Assembly (NCBI GenBank): GCA_009777735.1
Contig: WRLF01000007.1
Location: forward strand, 62,001-126,000
Length of the DNA: 64,000 nt
Source: Treponema sp.
GTDB lineage: Bacteria; Spirochaetota; Spirochaetia; Treponematales; Breznakiellaceae
Direction of reading: 5' to 3'
In this document: one piece after another, positions 25,009-35,033 of the stretch
Layout of the letters: each line of letters opens with the position of its first letter
How positions within the stretch are numbered: position 1 is the stretch's first letter
Notes under the pieces: generated by a model
Seen by the model: the letters and a program-made list of their open reading frames with translations, nothing else
What the model was told of the DNA's origin: nothing
The model's database searches: none
Position numbers and translations under genes: made by a program

Positions 25009-26333
25009 TGAATTTAAAATGGATATGGTTTATTGCCACACGGTATATATTCCGCAAACAAAAAAAATCCCATACCGCTGTTCTGTCCATTTTGGGAATT
25101 GCGACAGGAGTATTTGCGTTAATTGTTATAATAGCCGTAATGAACGGATTCCAGATGGGGTTTATCGAAAGTATCCTGGAAATTTCTTCATTTCATATAC
25201 GTATCGGATCTCTGCCCGCAGAAAAAATGGAAGAAGCGCGATCTGCCCTTTTAACCGTTCAGGGAATAGAATCGGCTGTACCGTTTAACGAATTCCAGGG
25301 ACTGGCAAGAGGCAGGCGTTCAGGGCAGCAGGGGGTATTGGTCAGGGGGCTTCCGCACAATACCCCCGAACTTGACGCTGCAATGGCGCAGCTTCTTGAC
25401 TTTGAAGACGGCTTTTTTGATCTTAATTTCCGGCAAGACGCACTTTTAGGCGCGGAATTGGCACGCTGGCTTGGCGTGAGGACCGGCGATGAAGTAACCC
25501 TGTTTTCCATCCCTGCCATTTTTTCCGCTCTTGAAAGTGAGGATGATTCAGAAGATACCCCCGGTTCGCAGGTTTTCACGGTAACCGGCATATTTAGAAC
25601 CGGATTTTATGAATACGACACAAGCTGGGTAATTATTGGAATTGATGATGTTGCTGCTTTTTCGGAAACCGGGCCGGTTATGGGGATAAAACTTAATAAT
25701 CGTTTCCATGACCGCCCCATGCTGGATCTTGCCCGTAAATCTCTTGAAGACAGGGAAGGGTTTCATGAGGCGGTATACTCCAGCTGGCGCGATTATAACC
25801 GGTCTTTTTTCGGCGCCCTTCGTACCGAAAAACTCTTTATGTTTATTTTGGTAGGGCTGATATTTATTGTTGTCGGCATGAACATCTATCAGACACAGCG
25901 GCGTTCTGTGCTGGAACACCGGGAAGAGATAGGGCTTTTACGGGCAATTGGCGGCGGGCAGAAAGCGGTACGGCTGATTTTTGTCTGTGACGGGGCAATC
26001 CTTGGTTTTACCGGCGCTGCGGCGGGGCTGATTTTAGGACTGGTTACCGCATCAAACATATCAGTTTTTTTTACCGCAATTGAAGCGGTTGTTAATTTTT
26101 TTATTCCTGCTGTAAATGTTGTTGCTGGCCTTTTCCGGGCAGGAGATGTCGGAGATTTTGCCATTTTTTCTCCGGCGGTTTTTTATCTTAAAGAAATACC
26201 GTCGCGGATTATTTCCGGCGAGGTACTGCTTATTTTTATGTTTGGATTCTTTTCGGCTCTTCTGGCGGCATGGTTTGCATCACGCAAAGTTTCCGGAATA
26301 CAGCCTGCGGAGGTTTTAAGGTATGACGCATAA
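25008..26333 (+). CDS. lolC: Lipoprotein-releasing ABC permease, LolC/E family
   Basis: A 441-residue permease starting at the ATG at 25008 (TGATG overlap with the gene before). One membrane helix lies near residues 25-47, a large periplasmic domain spans about 50-285 and three helices follow, the FtsX/MacB plan. 'HREEIGLLRAIGGGQKAV' is the coupling motif after the second helix. With lolD and lolE it would extract lipoproteins from the inner membrane for transport to the outer membrane, important for a genome so rich in lipoproteins. Confidence 0.88.
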   Translation: MNLKWIWFIATRYIFRKQKKSHTAVLSILGIATGVFALIVIIAVMNGFQMGFIESILEISSFHIRIGSLPAEKMEEARSALLTVQGIESAVPFNEFQGLARGRRSGQQGVLVRGLPHNTPELDAAMAQLLDFEDGFFDLNFRQDALLGAELARWLGVRTGDEVTLFSIPAIFSALESEDDSEDTPGSQVFTVTGIFRTGFYEYDTSWVIIGIDDVAAFSETGPVMGIKLNNRFHDRPMLDLARKSLEDREGFHEAVYSSWRDYNRSFFGALRTEKLFMFILVGLIFIVVGMNIYQTQRRSVLEHREEIGLLRAIGGGQKAVRLIFVCDGAILGFTGAAAGLILGLVTASNISVFFTAIEAVVNFFIPAVNVVAGLFRAGDVGDFAIFSPAVFYLKEIPSRIISGEVLLIFMFGFFSALLAAWFASRKVSGIQPAEVLRYDA

Positions 26334-27036
26334 AAACAATGTAAATGAAAATGTCATGGTTCATGTAAATAATTTATTAAAAAATTATATATCCGGTGAC
26401 GAGACTCTGCATATTCTGCGGGGGGTTAATTTTAGTATCCCCACCGGCCTTTCGGCGGCGATTAACGGCCAAAGCGGCAGCGGAAAAAGCACCATGCTCA
26501 ATATTATCGGAGGACTTGATCGCTGTGACGGCGGGACAGTATTTGTCGGAACCGATGAAATTACCGCCATGCACGAGAGAAACCTTGCGGTATTCCGCAG
26601 CAGGAAAGTCGGTTTTATTTTTCAGTTTCATTATTTGCTTAAGGATTTTACCGCTCTGGAAAATGTAATGCTTCCTGCCTATATCGCCGGAATGAAAAAA
26701 AAATCGGCTTTTGAACGGGCACATGAGCTGCTTGCCGATGTGAACCTTTCCGACCGTGCCGGGCATTTCCCTTCCCAGCTTTCCGGCGGTGAGCGCCAGC
26801 GGGTTGCGGTTGCCCGCTCAATAATGAACGATCCCGGTTTGATCCTTGCCGATGAACCGACAGGAAACCTTGATCCTGATAACAGCGCCATGGTAGCCGA
26901 ACTGCTTTATGCCAGTGCGGAAAAATGGGGAAAAACCCTGCTGGTGGTAACCCATGACGAAAAGCTCGCTTCTAGAGCTTCAGCCCGGTATACCCTGGAA
27001 AACGGTTTACTTACCGCATCGGGTGAAAACGCATGA
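26323..27036 (+). CDS. lolD: Lipoprotein-releasing ABC ATPase LolD
   Basis: A 237-residue ATPase that overlaps lolC by 11 bp and lolE by 4. Walker A 'GQSGSGKST' (about 50-58), Q-loop '[19 protein letters not shown]', signature '[13 protein letters not shown]', Walker B '[12 protein letters not shown]' and His-switch 'VVTHD' are all present. It belongs to the MacB/LolD family of energisers. The start at 26323 (MTHKNN) adds about 10 residues before the usual family start. Confidence 0.95.
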   Translation: MTHKNNVNENVMVHVNNLLKNYISGDETLHILRGVNFSIPTGLSAAINGQSGSGKSTMLNIIGGLDRCDGGTVFVGTDEITAMHERNLAVFRSRKVGFIFQFHYLLKDFTALENVMLPAYIAGMKKKSAFERAHELLADVNLSDRAGHFPSQLSGGERQRVAVARSIMNDPGLILADEPTGNLDPDNSAMVAELLYASAEKWGKTLLVVTHDEKLASRASARYTLENGLLTASGENA

Positions 27037-28298
27037 ATATCCGTACCTGTTTTTTTATAGCCATCCGCTATCTTTTGGGACGGGCGCGTGAAGGCGGACG
27101 ATACCTCAGAGGCGCCGCCGCCGGTATCGCGGTCAGCCTGGTCCCCATCATTGTTACTCTTATTGTCGCTGATGGCATGATACGGGGCATTATCGACCGT
27201 TACATTGAAATGGGAACCGGACATTTGCAAGTGTTCTATCATGTCAGTTCAGAATTGCCGGATGACATTCACGAACGGATACGGGAAACAGATGATGTCA
27301 GGGGCGCATGGCCGGAGCGCCGCGGTATGGGAGTGCTTGTTGGCAGAAACGGAAGAACCGGTGCAAGTGTCCGCGCCATGGATCCTTCATTTTGGGAAGA
27401 TCCGGGCAGTCTTGAGTATCTGGAAATTCTGGAAGGAACTGCCTTTCTTGAAACCGACAGGGATATGATGATCGGCAAAAACCTTGCAGATTCCATCGGC
27501 GCCGGGCTGGGAGATACGGTTCGATTAATGACAATTCGCGTAACGGCGGACGGCAGCAATATACCCCGTATTACTCCCTTTGTTGTTACAGGCATTGTAT
27601 CATCGGGTTACCATGAACTTGATGCCCTGTGGTGTATCATCACTCACGATATAGGGCAGCGTATTCTTGCGCCGGAACTGTCAACGTCAAGCGTTATTGT
27701 TAAAATTAACGATCCCTATAAAAATGCGGATGCTATGTCATGGTCGCTCTTTTCAATGTTTGATGCCGGGGTTGGCGTATATACATGGAAAGACCTGATG
27801 CGTTCCCAGTACAGCTCGTATGAATCTACCCGGCAGATGCTGCTTTTTATCATGGCGTTAATCGTCATTGTTGCCGCAGTAAATGTATCATCCGCCACGT
27901 CGATGCTGGCTCTCGAACGACAGCGGGACATTGCCATATTGAAAGTAACCGGAGCGGGCGTAAAGGGCATATCCGGAATTTTTCTGTGGGGAAGTTTTCT
28001 CACCGGGTTATGCGGCGCTGTTATCGGCCTTGCCATAGGCCTTTTGCTGGGCAGTAACATTAACACTATTATCCGCTCACTGGAAAAAGGCTTGAGTTTT
28101 TTCTCCGGCCTTGGCGGAGGCGGCGAGGTAACGATACTTGATCCCGGTTTTTACCTCCAGACAATCCCAATAATCATTGACTGGTTTGCCGTTTTCCTCA
28201 TCGGCTGTTTCACCGTTCTCTGTTCTGTTATTGCTTCATGGATTCCCGCCCGCCGCGCCGGAAAACTCAAACCAATGGAGCTGCTGCGGAAAAATTAG
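27033..28298 (+). CDS. lolE: Lipoprotein-releasing ABC permease, LolE/C family
   Basis: A 421-residue permease with the same plan as LolC: one N-terminal helix (about 28-50), a periplasmic domain and three C-terminal helices. 'ERQRDIAILKVTGAGVKGI' is the cytoplasmic coupling motif and 'IPARRAGKLKPMELLR' the typical end. It differs enough from LolC to suggest a heterodimer as in E. coli. The ATG overlaps the lolD stop (ATGA). The xylanase gene follows with a spacing of 11 nt. Confidence 0.88.
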   Translation: MNIRTCFFIAIRYLLGRAREGGRYLRGAAAGIAVSLVPIIVTLIVADGMIRGIIDRYIEMGTGHLQVFYHVSSELPDDIHERIRETDDVRGAWPERRGMGVLVGRNGRTGASVRAMDPSFWEDPGSLEYLEILEGTAFLETDRDMMIGKNLADSIGAGLGDTVRLMTIRVTADGSNIPRITPFVVTGIVSSGYHELDALWCIITHDIGQRILAPELSTSSVIVKINDPYKNADAMSWSLFSMFDAGVGVYTWKDLMRSQYSSYESTRQMLLFIMALIVIVAAVNVSSATSMLALERQRDIAILKVTGAGVKGISGIFLWGSFLTGLCGAVIGLAIGLLLGSNINTIIRSLEKGLSFFSGLGGGGEVTILDPGFYLQTIPIIIDWFAVFLIGCFTVLCSVIASWIPARRAGKLKPMELLRKN

Positions 28299-28309
28299 GG
28301 AGGTTTGGT

Positions 28310-29923
28310 ATGCGTATCATGAATTCGCTGTTTTTGGTAATATCCATGTTTTTTTCCGGTTTATTTTTTTCATCCTGTGCGTCAAATACAAATGAAAAAA
28401 AAATTCAAGATATTGTAAATTATGCAGAGGGACTGGCTTTGGAAAAAAATACTTTAACCCTGACCATAGGTGCCGTAGAAAAACTTAATATTATTCCTGC
28501 ACCCGTCAAAGCAAACAATGTTAACCTTATCTGGGAAACAAGCAACCCTGATCTGATAAACATATCACAGGATGGAGTCGTAAAAGCAATCAATTTCTCC
28601 TCCGGTGGTAACTCCGAATTCAGAGAAGGAGCGGCAACCGGTACAGCGATAATTATTGTCAGAACTGCGGACGGAAAATTTGAGGATTCAATCGAAGTAA
28701 CCGCCACTACAGCGGCATTAACAAGCATGGATACATTGCCTCCGCTCAAAGACCGGTTTGCGGACTTTTTTTTAACAGGCAATATCGCCGGCGCCGTTCC
28801 CGCAGGACCTGACAGTGAAATTACCGGAAACGGAGAATCGGTAATAATCGGTAATACAAGGCTGATTCGCCACTATAACACACTCACCGCAGAAAACCAC
28901 ATGAAACCGTCATATATTACCAATGGCAGGAATGCCGCTACCGGCGAAATTACCTGGACATGGACAAATGCAGACCGTTTTGTCAATGCAGCTGAAAATT
29001 CCGGCTTCAACATTATAGGCCACACGCTCCTTTGGCACAGTCAGATTCCTGCATGGCAGCATGAAATCGGCGGCAGAAGAGGTACAGCCGGTAACTACTC
29101 ATGGAATATTGCAAATGTCATGTCAAAGGATGAAGCTCTCATTATTATGAGAGAATTTGTCAATGCAGTAGTATCGCGTTATGCGGGGAGAATTCATACA
29201 TGGGATGTGTTGAATGAAATTTTCCCGGATAGCGTTACAGAAACAATGGACTGGAAAACCGCTATGCGTGGTATTGGCGACTCTCAAGGACCAAATCCCT
29301 GGTTTGTGGCAATCGGGGCAGATTTTGTGTATGAGGGATTCCTTGCCGCACGTCTTGCAGATCCCAACGCCAGACTTTATTATAACGATTACAATACTGA
29401 TGCTGCAGACAAGGCCGTCTTGATACGCAACATGATACGCGATGTAAATGAGCGGTACCGTTTAGAGCATGGCAATGCAGAACACAGTAACTTTGGCGCC
29501 CGCTCATTGATAGAAGGTATTGGGATGCAGGAACATCACAACACCGGCATTTCGGCAGACAGAATACGAAATTCCATTAATATATTCAGGGAATTGCCGG
29601 GAGTAACATTATCCGTTACTGAACTGGACTTACTTGGTCAGGGATGGAACGATTTCCGTTCAGCCGGCGGCGAAGGCGCTAACCAGCAAGGCAGCTCAAC
29701 CGTGACAAATGACGGAATTATGAACCAGGCCAGACTGTACGGTGAATACATGGCGTTGTACCTGGAAAATTCCGATATCATCGAACGTGTATCGTGGTGG
29801 GGAGTTAGAGACAGCCAAAGCTGGCGATCCAGGGGGCTGCCCCTCCTGTTTGACTCTGACTGGAATGCTAAACCTGCCTATTATAAGGTGATCGAAGCTC
29901 TTGAGAATCATCTAAGAGAGTAA
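28310..29923 (+). CDS. Lipoprotein endo-1,4-beta-xylanase, family GH10
   Basis: A 537-residue secreted enzyme. GGGAGG lies 6 nt before the ATG at 28310 and the signal ends at lipobox FSSC (Cys23). Residues about 40-130 are a bacterial Ig-like (Big_2) module with '[20 protein letters not shown]'. The GH10 barrel follows: '[11 protein letters not shown]', '[12 protein letters not shown]', acid/base E303 in 'WDVLNEIF', nucleophile E438 in 'SVTELDLLG' and '[10 protein letters not shown]'. It would cut xylan chains outside the cell while tethered by its lipid. It is the last gene of the lolCDE operon, the system predicted to sort it. Confidence 0.95.
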   Translation: MRIMNSLFLVISMFFSGLFFSSCASNTNEKKIQDIVNYAEGLALEKNTLTLTIGAVEKLNIIPAPVKANNVNLIWETSNPDLINISQDGVVKAINFSSGGNSEFREGAATGTAIIIVRTADGKFEDSIEVTATTAALTSMDTLPPLKDRFADFFLTGNIAGAVPAGPDSEITGNGESVIIGNTRLIRHYNTLTAENHMKPSYITNGRNAATGEITWTWTNADRFVNAAENSGFNIIGHTLLWHSQIPAWQHEIGGRRGTAGNYSWNIANVMSKDEALIIMREFVNAVVSRYAGRIHTWDVLNEIFPDSVTETMDWKTAMRGIGDSQGPNPWFVAIGADFVYEGFLAARLADPNARLYYNDYNTDAADKAVLIRNMIRDVNERYRLEHGNAEHSNFGARSLIEGIGMQEHHNTGISADRIRNSINIFRELPGVTLSVTELDLLGQGWNDFRSAGGEGANQQGSSTVTNDGIMNQARLYGEYMALYLENSDIIERVSWWGVRDSQSWRSRGLPLLFDSDWNAKPAYYKVIEALENHLRE

Positions 29924-29936
29924 TTGGGCTCACTCT

Positions 29937-29964
29937 TCCTGCATTTTACCTCCTGCCTCTTACT
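29937..29964. repeat. Two-copy 14-mer repeat upstream of secA
   Basis: TCCTGCATTTTACC and TCCTGCCTCTTACT lie head to tail (29937-29950, 29951-29964), 11 of 14 identical. Each is itself two heptamers, so it fits the heptamer repeat family seen elsewhere in this window. It lies in the 71-bp gap before secA, in which I see no clear promoter. Confidence 0.45.
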
Positions 29965-29994
29965 TTTTTCTCCAATTTTCGCTACCATGTATGC

Positions 29995-32790
29995 ATGATA
30001 TTAGATAAATTTATTAAGGTCCTGTTTGGCTCTCAGCATGAACGGGATCTAAAGGCGTTACTGCCCATATTGCACTCGGTAAATGAAAAAGAGGTCTGGG
30101 CAGCCGGGCTTCCGGATGAAGAGTACCCCCGGCAGACTGAAAAACTCCGCGAGCGATATCACAACGGCGAAAGCCTCGATAAATTGCTGCCGGAAGCGTT
30201 TGCCCTGGCGCGTGAAGCGGCACGGCGGAAACTCGGTGAACGGCCCTACGATGTACAGGTACTCGGTTCCATTGTCCTGCATCAAGGTAAAATCGTTGAA
30301 ATGAAAACCGGCGAGGGCAAGACCCTGATGTCTGTTGCTGCCGCATACCTCAATGCCATACCGGGCAACGGTATACACATTGTCACGGTAAATGATTATC
30401 TAGCCAGCCGTGATGCCGAATGGATGCGCCCGATTTTCCGTTATTTGGGAATGACTGTCGGAACCATCCTTTCAGACATGGACAATGAGCGGCGCAAAGA
30501 GAATTATGCCTGTGACATTACGTACGGAACGAACAATGAATTCGGGTTTGATTATCTCCGCGACAACATGCACCGCACAATGGAAAGCAGGGTGCAGCGG
30601 GGACATCATTTTTGTATTGTTGACGAAATTGATTCCATCCTTATTGACGAGGCACGTACCCCGTTGATCATTTCCGGTGCGGCAGAAGACGATACATTTA
30701 AATTTGCCGAAGTTGACAAACTTTTAAGCAGCCTGAAAGAAGTGCAAAAAAAAGAAAACGGCGACTATCCCGATGAAGCCCAGGGTGAAGAAATAATCGG
30801 AGATTATAAAATCAATGAAAAAAATAAAAGTGTTTCTTTTTCCAATCAGGGCCTTGCTGCCATTGAGGGAATTCTGCAAAAGCGGAATCTGATTCAGGGC
30901 GCCATTGTTGATGAACAAAACTTTGAATTTATCCATTATTTTACCCAGGCATTAAAGGCCCACAAGCTCTTTCATATTGACGTTGATTATGTGGTGCAGG
31001 ACGGCCAGGTACAGATTGTTGATGAGTTTACCGGACGCATCTTGCACGGCAGGCGTTATTCGGACGGCCTGCACCAGGCAATCGAAGCAAAAGAACGTAT
31101 CAGGATTGCCCAGCGCAACCGCACGCTGGCAACCATTACCTTTCAGAATTATTTCAGGTTATACTCAAAAATTTCCGGCATGACCGGGACTGCTGATACG
31201 GAAGCTGCCGAGTTTGCCAAAATTTACAAACTTGAAGTTACCGTTATTCCCACAAACCTGCCCGTAGCCCGTCTTGACGAAAATGATGTGGTATACCTTA
31301 ACGAAGCGGATAAATACCAGGCATTGTGCAATGAAATTGCAGATGCGTATCAAAAAGGCCAACCCATGCTTGTCGGAACGGTCTCAATCGAAAAATCCGA
31401 AAAAATTTCATCGCTGCTTACCCGCAAAGGCGTTCGTCACGAAGTGCTGAACGCAAAAAACCATGCCCGTGAAGCAATTATCATCGCGGAGGCCGGTGCA
31501 AAAGGCTCTGTTACCATTGCGACTAACATGGCCGGACGCGGTACTGACATAAAACTCGGCGGAAACCCCGAACACCGCGCCCGCAGACGCGCCGGAACAG
31601 GAGCAAGCCCGGAGCAGTACGCCACGATTTACCGCGAAGAATACGAAAAGTGGAAAAAAGATTACGAGGAAGTTAAAAACATCGGCGGCCTGTACGTTAT
31701 CGGAACAGAACGCCATGAAAGCCGCCGTATAGACAACCAGCTTCGAGGCCGTTCGGGCAGGCAGGGCGATCCCGGCAAAAGTAAATTTTTTATCTCAATG
31801 GATGATGATCTTATGCGGCTTTTTGGCGGCGAAAAAATGAAAAATCTTATGTCAAGAATCGGTATGGAACAGGGGGAGCCCATTTATCATCCCTGGCTGA
31901 GTAAAAGCATAGAAAACGCCCAGAAAAAAGTTGAGGAACGGAACTTTGAAATTCGCAAGCATCTTTTGGAATACGACGATGTGCTTAACCAGCAGCGGAA
32001 ATTTATTTACGAACAGCGTGATGCCATTCTGCTTGACGAAGACCTGAAAAAAAGGGTAAACGACGCAAGCGCCGATATGGCAGGAAACTTAATCGACGAG
32101 TTCAACCGGGCGCAAAGGAATGACATTGCCGCCGCTATAAAAGATTTATCTGAGGAAATGCGGCAGAAGTTCGGGTATCAGTTAACGCTTGACCACAACA
32201 GCACCGAAGCAAAAAATACCGAACTGTTGGAAAAACGCATACTAGCCGATCTTGAAAAAGATATTAACGACAAGGAAGCTCTCATTGGCACTGCCTATCT
32301 AAATGCCATTATCAGGGATAATTATCTTCATGCCGTTGACCGCAAGTGGCTTGATCATCTTGAAAACATGGAAGCGCTGCGTGAAGCAGTTTATCTTCGC
32401 CACTATGCCCAAAAAAACCCCCTTACCGAATACAAGGTTGAGGGCTTTCAAATATTTGACCGGATGATTGACGACATTCGCCAGGAAATTGCTTCCCGTC
32501 TGCACCTTGTACGGATTCAGGTTGCACCGCCCGGCGAATCCCGCAGGCCAATGAACCGGTCAATCGCGACGGTTCAATCGGCAAGCCATTCCAGCATGGC
32601 CTCTTTTGGCGCAGCTGCGGCAGGAAACGCATCAGGTGCAGGAACTTCTTCCGGCGGAGGTTCACCATTGCAGGCTGCAAGCCAGCCCGAAGGCGCAACC
32701 GTTGTACGCAGCCAGCCAAAAGTCGGCCGCAATGACCCATGCCCCTGCGGCAGCGGCAGAAAGTTCAAACATTGTCACGGGAATAAATAG
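29995..32790 (+). CDS. secA: Preprotein translocase ATPase SecA
   Basis: A 931-residue motor of Sec-dependent export. Walker A '[11 protein letters not shown]' (about 103-113), '[13 protein letters not shown]', the DEAD-like '[20 protein letters not shown]', the '[10 protein letters not shown]' and '[14 protein letters not shown]' motifs and the IRA/HWD regions are all present. A Ser/Gly/Ala-rich linker (about 850-905) leads to the zinc-binding SEC-C tail '[17 protein letters not shown]', which binds SecB or lipids. The ATG at 29995 has no clear ribosome site. It is a single-gene unit that converges on the SPOR gene. Confidence 0.98.
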   Translation: MILDKFIKVLFGSQHERDLKALLPILHSVNEKEVWAAGLPDEEYPRQTEKLRERYHNGESLDKLLPEAFALAREAARRKLGERPYDVQVLGSIVLHQGKIVEMKTGEGKTLMSVAAAYLNAIPGNGIHIVTVNDYLASRDAEWMRPIFRYLGMTVGTILSDMDNERRKENYACDITYGTNNEFGFDYLRDNMHRTMESRVQRGHHFCIVDEIDSILIDEARTPLIISGAAEDDTFKFAEVDKLLSSLKEVQKKENGDYPDEAQGEEIIGDYKINEKNKSVSFSNQGLAAIEGILQKRNLIQGAIVDEQNFEFIHYFTQALKAHKLFHIDVDYVVQDGQVQIVDEFTGRILHGRRYSDGLHQAIEAKERIRIAQRNRTLATITFQNYFRLYSKISGMTGTADTEAAEFAKIYKLEVTVIPTNLPVARLDENDVVYLNEADKYQALCNEIADAYQKGQPMLVGTVSIEKSEKISSLLTRKGVRHEVLNAKNHAREAIIIAEAGAKGSVTIATNMAGRGTDIKLGGNPEHRARRRAGTGASPEQYATIYREEYEKWKKDYEEVKNIGGLYVIGTERHESRRIDNQLRGRSGRQGDPGKSKFFISMDDDLMRLFGGEKMKNLMSRIGMEQGEPIYHPWLSKSIENAQKKVEERNFEIRKHLLEYDDVLNQQRKFIYEQRDAILLDEDLKKRVNDASADMAGNLIDEFNRAQRNDIAAAIKDLSEEMRQKFGYQLTLDHNSTEAKNTELLEKRILADLEKDINDKEALIGTAYLNAIIRDNYLHAVDRKWLDHLENMEALREAVYLRHYAQKNPLTEYKVEGFQIFDRMIDDIRQEIASRLHLVRIQVAPPGESRRPMNRSIATVQSASHSSMASFGAAAAGNASGAGTSSGGGSPLQAASQPEGATVVRSQPKVGRNDPCPCGSGRKFKHCHGNK

Positions 32791-32832
32791 AGGCGCTTCG
32801 TCGAGGGTTGTATCAAGGCTGGCTGTTTTAGT

Positions 32833-32858
32833 TGCAAATGGTGACTGTCACCAATGCA
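32833..32858. repeat. Palindrome between secA and the SPOR gene
   Basis: TGGTGAC-T-GTCACCA (32839-32853) is a perfect seven-pair palindrome, extended by TGCA on both sides with an AA/A mismatch. It lies in the 76-bp convergent gap. It has no T-run, so it is not a plain terminator; a REP-like element or operator are options. Confidence 0.4.
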
Positions 32859-32866
32859 CTATATCA

Positions 32867-33952
32867 CTAATTCCGCCTAATAAACGCATCACAGTACCCA
32901 ATGCTCTTAACACGCTGCAGCATTGCGGCGCTTTCACCCCGGTTTAACGGACCAAGAAGAACGCGGTATGTGGGATTTGTGTTCGTTCCAATATTTTGAA
33001 TTACAATCGGATAATGCATTCCCATCCGGTTGATTTCATTCTCAACATTATCCGGTCTTGAATAAGCGCCAATTTGCACATACCACATATTCCGTTCAAG
33101 TTCGGTGATTAACGGAGCCCGGAACGGAGAAAAACCTGACTGGGTATTTCTCCCGGTAACAACAGAAGACGGATGTTCCGGCTGAACGGGAGGTACAAAA
33201 TATTCATCCGGGATAACATGCCCGGGGATTGGGGGGATCCTTTCTTCCGATGTTATAATGGATAATCTACTAACAGAGGGTTCCGTCACAATAGTTTCAA
33301 CTTCATATTCCGAATCGTCATCAAAAAAATATGAATCCGGTTCAGAGGCGGTTTCAGGTATAGATATCAGATCATCGATCGCGGAAATATAAATGGGAGC
33401 AGGAAAAACAGGCAATTCATCTTCGTCAAAAATATCTGTATCTAATTCATCAGAATCCGGTATAAAAGAATATGCAGAAAATGGCGGTTGTTCTGAAATG
33501 TCATAATCATCTGTTTCCGGCGGGATAACAACTGCTGGTAATGGTTCCGGTAATTCTATATCCGTTATTACCGGATCCGGCGAAGCAGGGAACGGGTCGT
33601 TATCGTGCTGTCTGAACAGGGAATAGGCAGTCTCATCCGTTGTTCTTCTGATAAAAATTCTACCGGGATAATTTTCATGAATGCCTAAGGACTGCGCAAC
33701 ACTGCCGGATACTGTTGCCAAAAGACCGGGAGAATCAAGATCAGAAACAACAATGACCCTGAGTGTTACATAATTCTCAAGGTTCGTAATATCAACTACG
33801 GTATTAACCGGAAAAGCATTTGTTGCTATGCTTAAACCGTCTTCCGGCAAATCTCCCGAAGGGGCAACGGCTGCATAGCCTTCCCATGCAAAAACAGCAG
33901 CGGATAAAAATGTATAAGCAATAATAATTATGGCTATTTTTATTGTTTTCAT
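32867..33952 (-). CDS. RlpA-like barrel plus SPOR domain protein
   Basis: A 361-residue exported protein. Signal peptide 1-22; residues about 24-95 look like an RlpA-type double-psi beta-barrel ('GLSIATNAFPVNTVVDITNL'). A long linker rich in Asp/Glu/Pro (about 110-270) leads to a C-terminal SPOR domain (about 285-361, 'NMWYVQIGAYSRPDNVENEI'), which binds denuded peptidoglycan at division sites. It is probably a periplasmic cell-wall or septal protein. The catalytic Asp/His of lytic RlpA could not be identified, so a binding role is more likely. The ATG overlaps the stop of the preceding gene (ATGA). Confidence 0.85.
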   Translation of the reverse strand: MKTIKIAIIIIAYTFLSAAVFAWEGYAAVAPSGDLPEDGLSIATNAFPVNTVVDITNLENYVTLRVIVVSDLDSPGLLATVSGSVAQSLGIHENYPGRIFIRRTTDETAYSLFRQHDNDPFPASPDPVITDIELPEPLPAVVIPPETDDYDISEQPPFSAYSFIPDSDELDTDIFDEDELPVFPAPIYISAIDDLISIPETASEPDSYFFDDDSEYEVETIVTEPSVSRLSIITSEERIPPIPGHVIPDEYFVPPVQPEHPSSVVTGRNTQSGFSPFRAPLITELERNMWYVQIGAYSRPDNVENEINRMGMHYPIVIQNIGTNTNPTYRVLLGPLNRGESAAMLQRVKSIGYCDAFIRRN

Positions 33953-34431
33953 TGGATAACCTGCCGTATTCCTGCGGCAAAAGACATGATATTTTCCTTT
34001 ATGCTTTCATATTCCGCTCTGTCTGATCTGTGTGTACTGTCTGTGTATGAATACTCAAGCAGCATTTCACTGGTTTCCGTGCTGAACAGGCGCAAAATAA
34101 CATTATGCGGTGAAGGATGAGATACTATGGCAACCAGAAAAAAATTCATCCCACCTTCTTTTGCTTCATCGAATTCTCTTTCCGTCAAATATGGAATTTC
34201 TTCTTCATCCGGTATATCCGGAAGCCGGGAAATGGAGGCGTTGGTAACTATATGTCCCGACTCAAAAAAAACATCCATAAGACCGTTTTCCCACATGGCG
34301 GATTTACTGCTGGCAGGACTTGAACTTGAGAGCCCGGCTTCAATAACCAGAATAGATATGGAAGCTGCGTTAAGAGGAATTATAAAAACAACACATAGCA
34401 GGAATATTTGAATCACTGTTTTTTTCAGCAT
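33949..34431 (-). CDS. Exported protein of unknown function
   Basis: A 160-residue protein. AGGAGG lies 6 nt before the ATG at 34429-34431; the six codons before it are discarded. The signal peptide spans about residues 1-22 ('AASISILVIEAGL' follows). The mature part resembles treponemal periplasmic proteins that sense or modify an outer-membrane component, with two strands 'FFLVAIVSHP' and 'VILRLFSTETSEMLLEYS' but no catalytic motif I know. Translationally coupled to the SPOR gene, so probably in the same cell-wall process. It starts about 63 bp from the divergent NusG-type gene. Confidence 0.7.
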   Translation of the reverse strand: MLKKTVIQIFLLCVVFIIPLNAASISILVIEAGLSSSSPASSKSAMWENGLMDVFFESGHIVTNASISRLPDIPDEEEIPYLTEREFDEAKEGGMNFFLVAIVSHPSPHNVILRLFSTETSEMLLEYSYTDSTHRSDRAEYESIKENIMSFAAGIRQVIQ

Positions 34432-34494
34432 ATAAACCTCCTTTTCCATTATCGGCAGTTTACCATTGATTAATTATGGATTAATCTGATATGA

Positions 34495-35016
34495 ATGCAT
34501 TATTACACCATACAGGTAAAAACCGGCGGAGAAGAAAAATTTATCCGGCGGTTCACAGCTCTGCATCCGGAAATCCGGCTTTCCCTGTATTTTCCCCGGC
34601 GGCGTGTTGACATACGGCGAAAAGGTTCGGTACATCAGTCAACAGCGGCTATATTTCCGGGCTATATTTTTATTGAATCAGAATCAGAAGAAATCCATGT
34701 TCACCAACGGACGTTCAGGCGCACAGACGGTTTTTACCGTTTCCTTACATCAAACCAGGATATAACCCCGCTTTCGGGCAAAGACCTTGAACTTGTGCTT
34801 CACTTTATAAAAAAAACTGGGCTTGTAGCAGGTGTTTCAAGGGTATTTTTTAATGAAGATTCACGTATTGTTGTTATAGAAGGTCCTCTTATGGGGCTTG
34901 AGGGAAGGATAATTAAAGTCGATAAAAGAAAGAAGAGGGCAAAAGTCAAACTGAACCTGTATGACGATTCTTTTGCCATTGATCTTGCCTTTGAGGTAAT
35001 GGGTTCGTTGAGATAA
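34495..35016 (+). CDS. NusG-family transcription antiterminator (LoaP/RfaH type)
   Basis: A 173-residue paralogue of NusG. The NGN domain (about 1-105) has 'YYTIQVKTGGEEKFIRRF' and 'AIFPGYIFIESES'. The C-terminal KOW domain (about 120-173) has 'GPLMGLEGRIIKVDKRKKRA'. Specialised NusG proteins of this kind (RfaH, UpxY, LoaP) are commonly the first gene of polysaccharide clusters, where they let RNA polymerase read through long transcripts. The two genes that follow are nucleotide-sugar enzymes, which supports that role; housekeeping NusG would be linked to ribosomal genes. The ribosome site is poor. Confidence 0.85.
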   Translation: MHYYTIQVKTGGEEKFIRRFTALHPEIRLSLYFPRRRVDIRRKGSVHQSTAAIFPGYIFIESESEEIHVHQRTFRRTDGFYRFLTSNQDITPLSGKDLELVLHFIKKTGLVAGVSRVFFNEDSRIVVIEGPLMGLEGRIIKVDKRKKRAKVKLNLYDDSFAIDLAFEVMGSLR

Positions 35017-35033
35017 TCCGGGGAGGGAAATAT

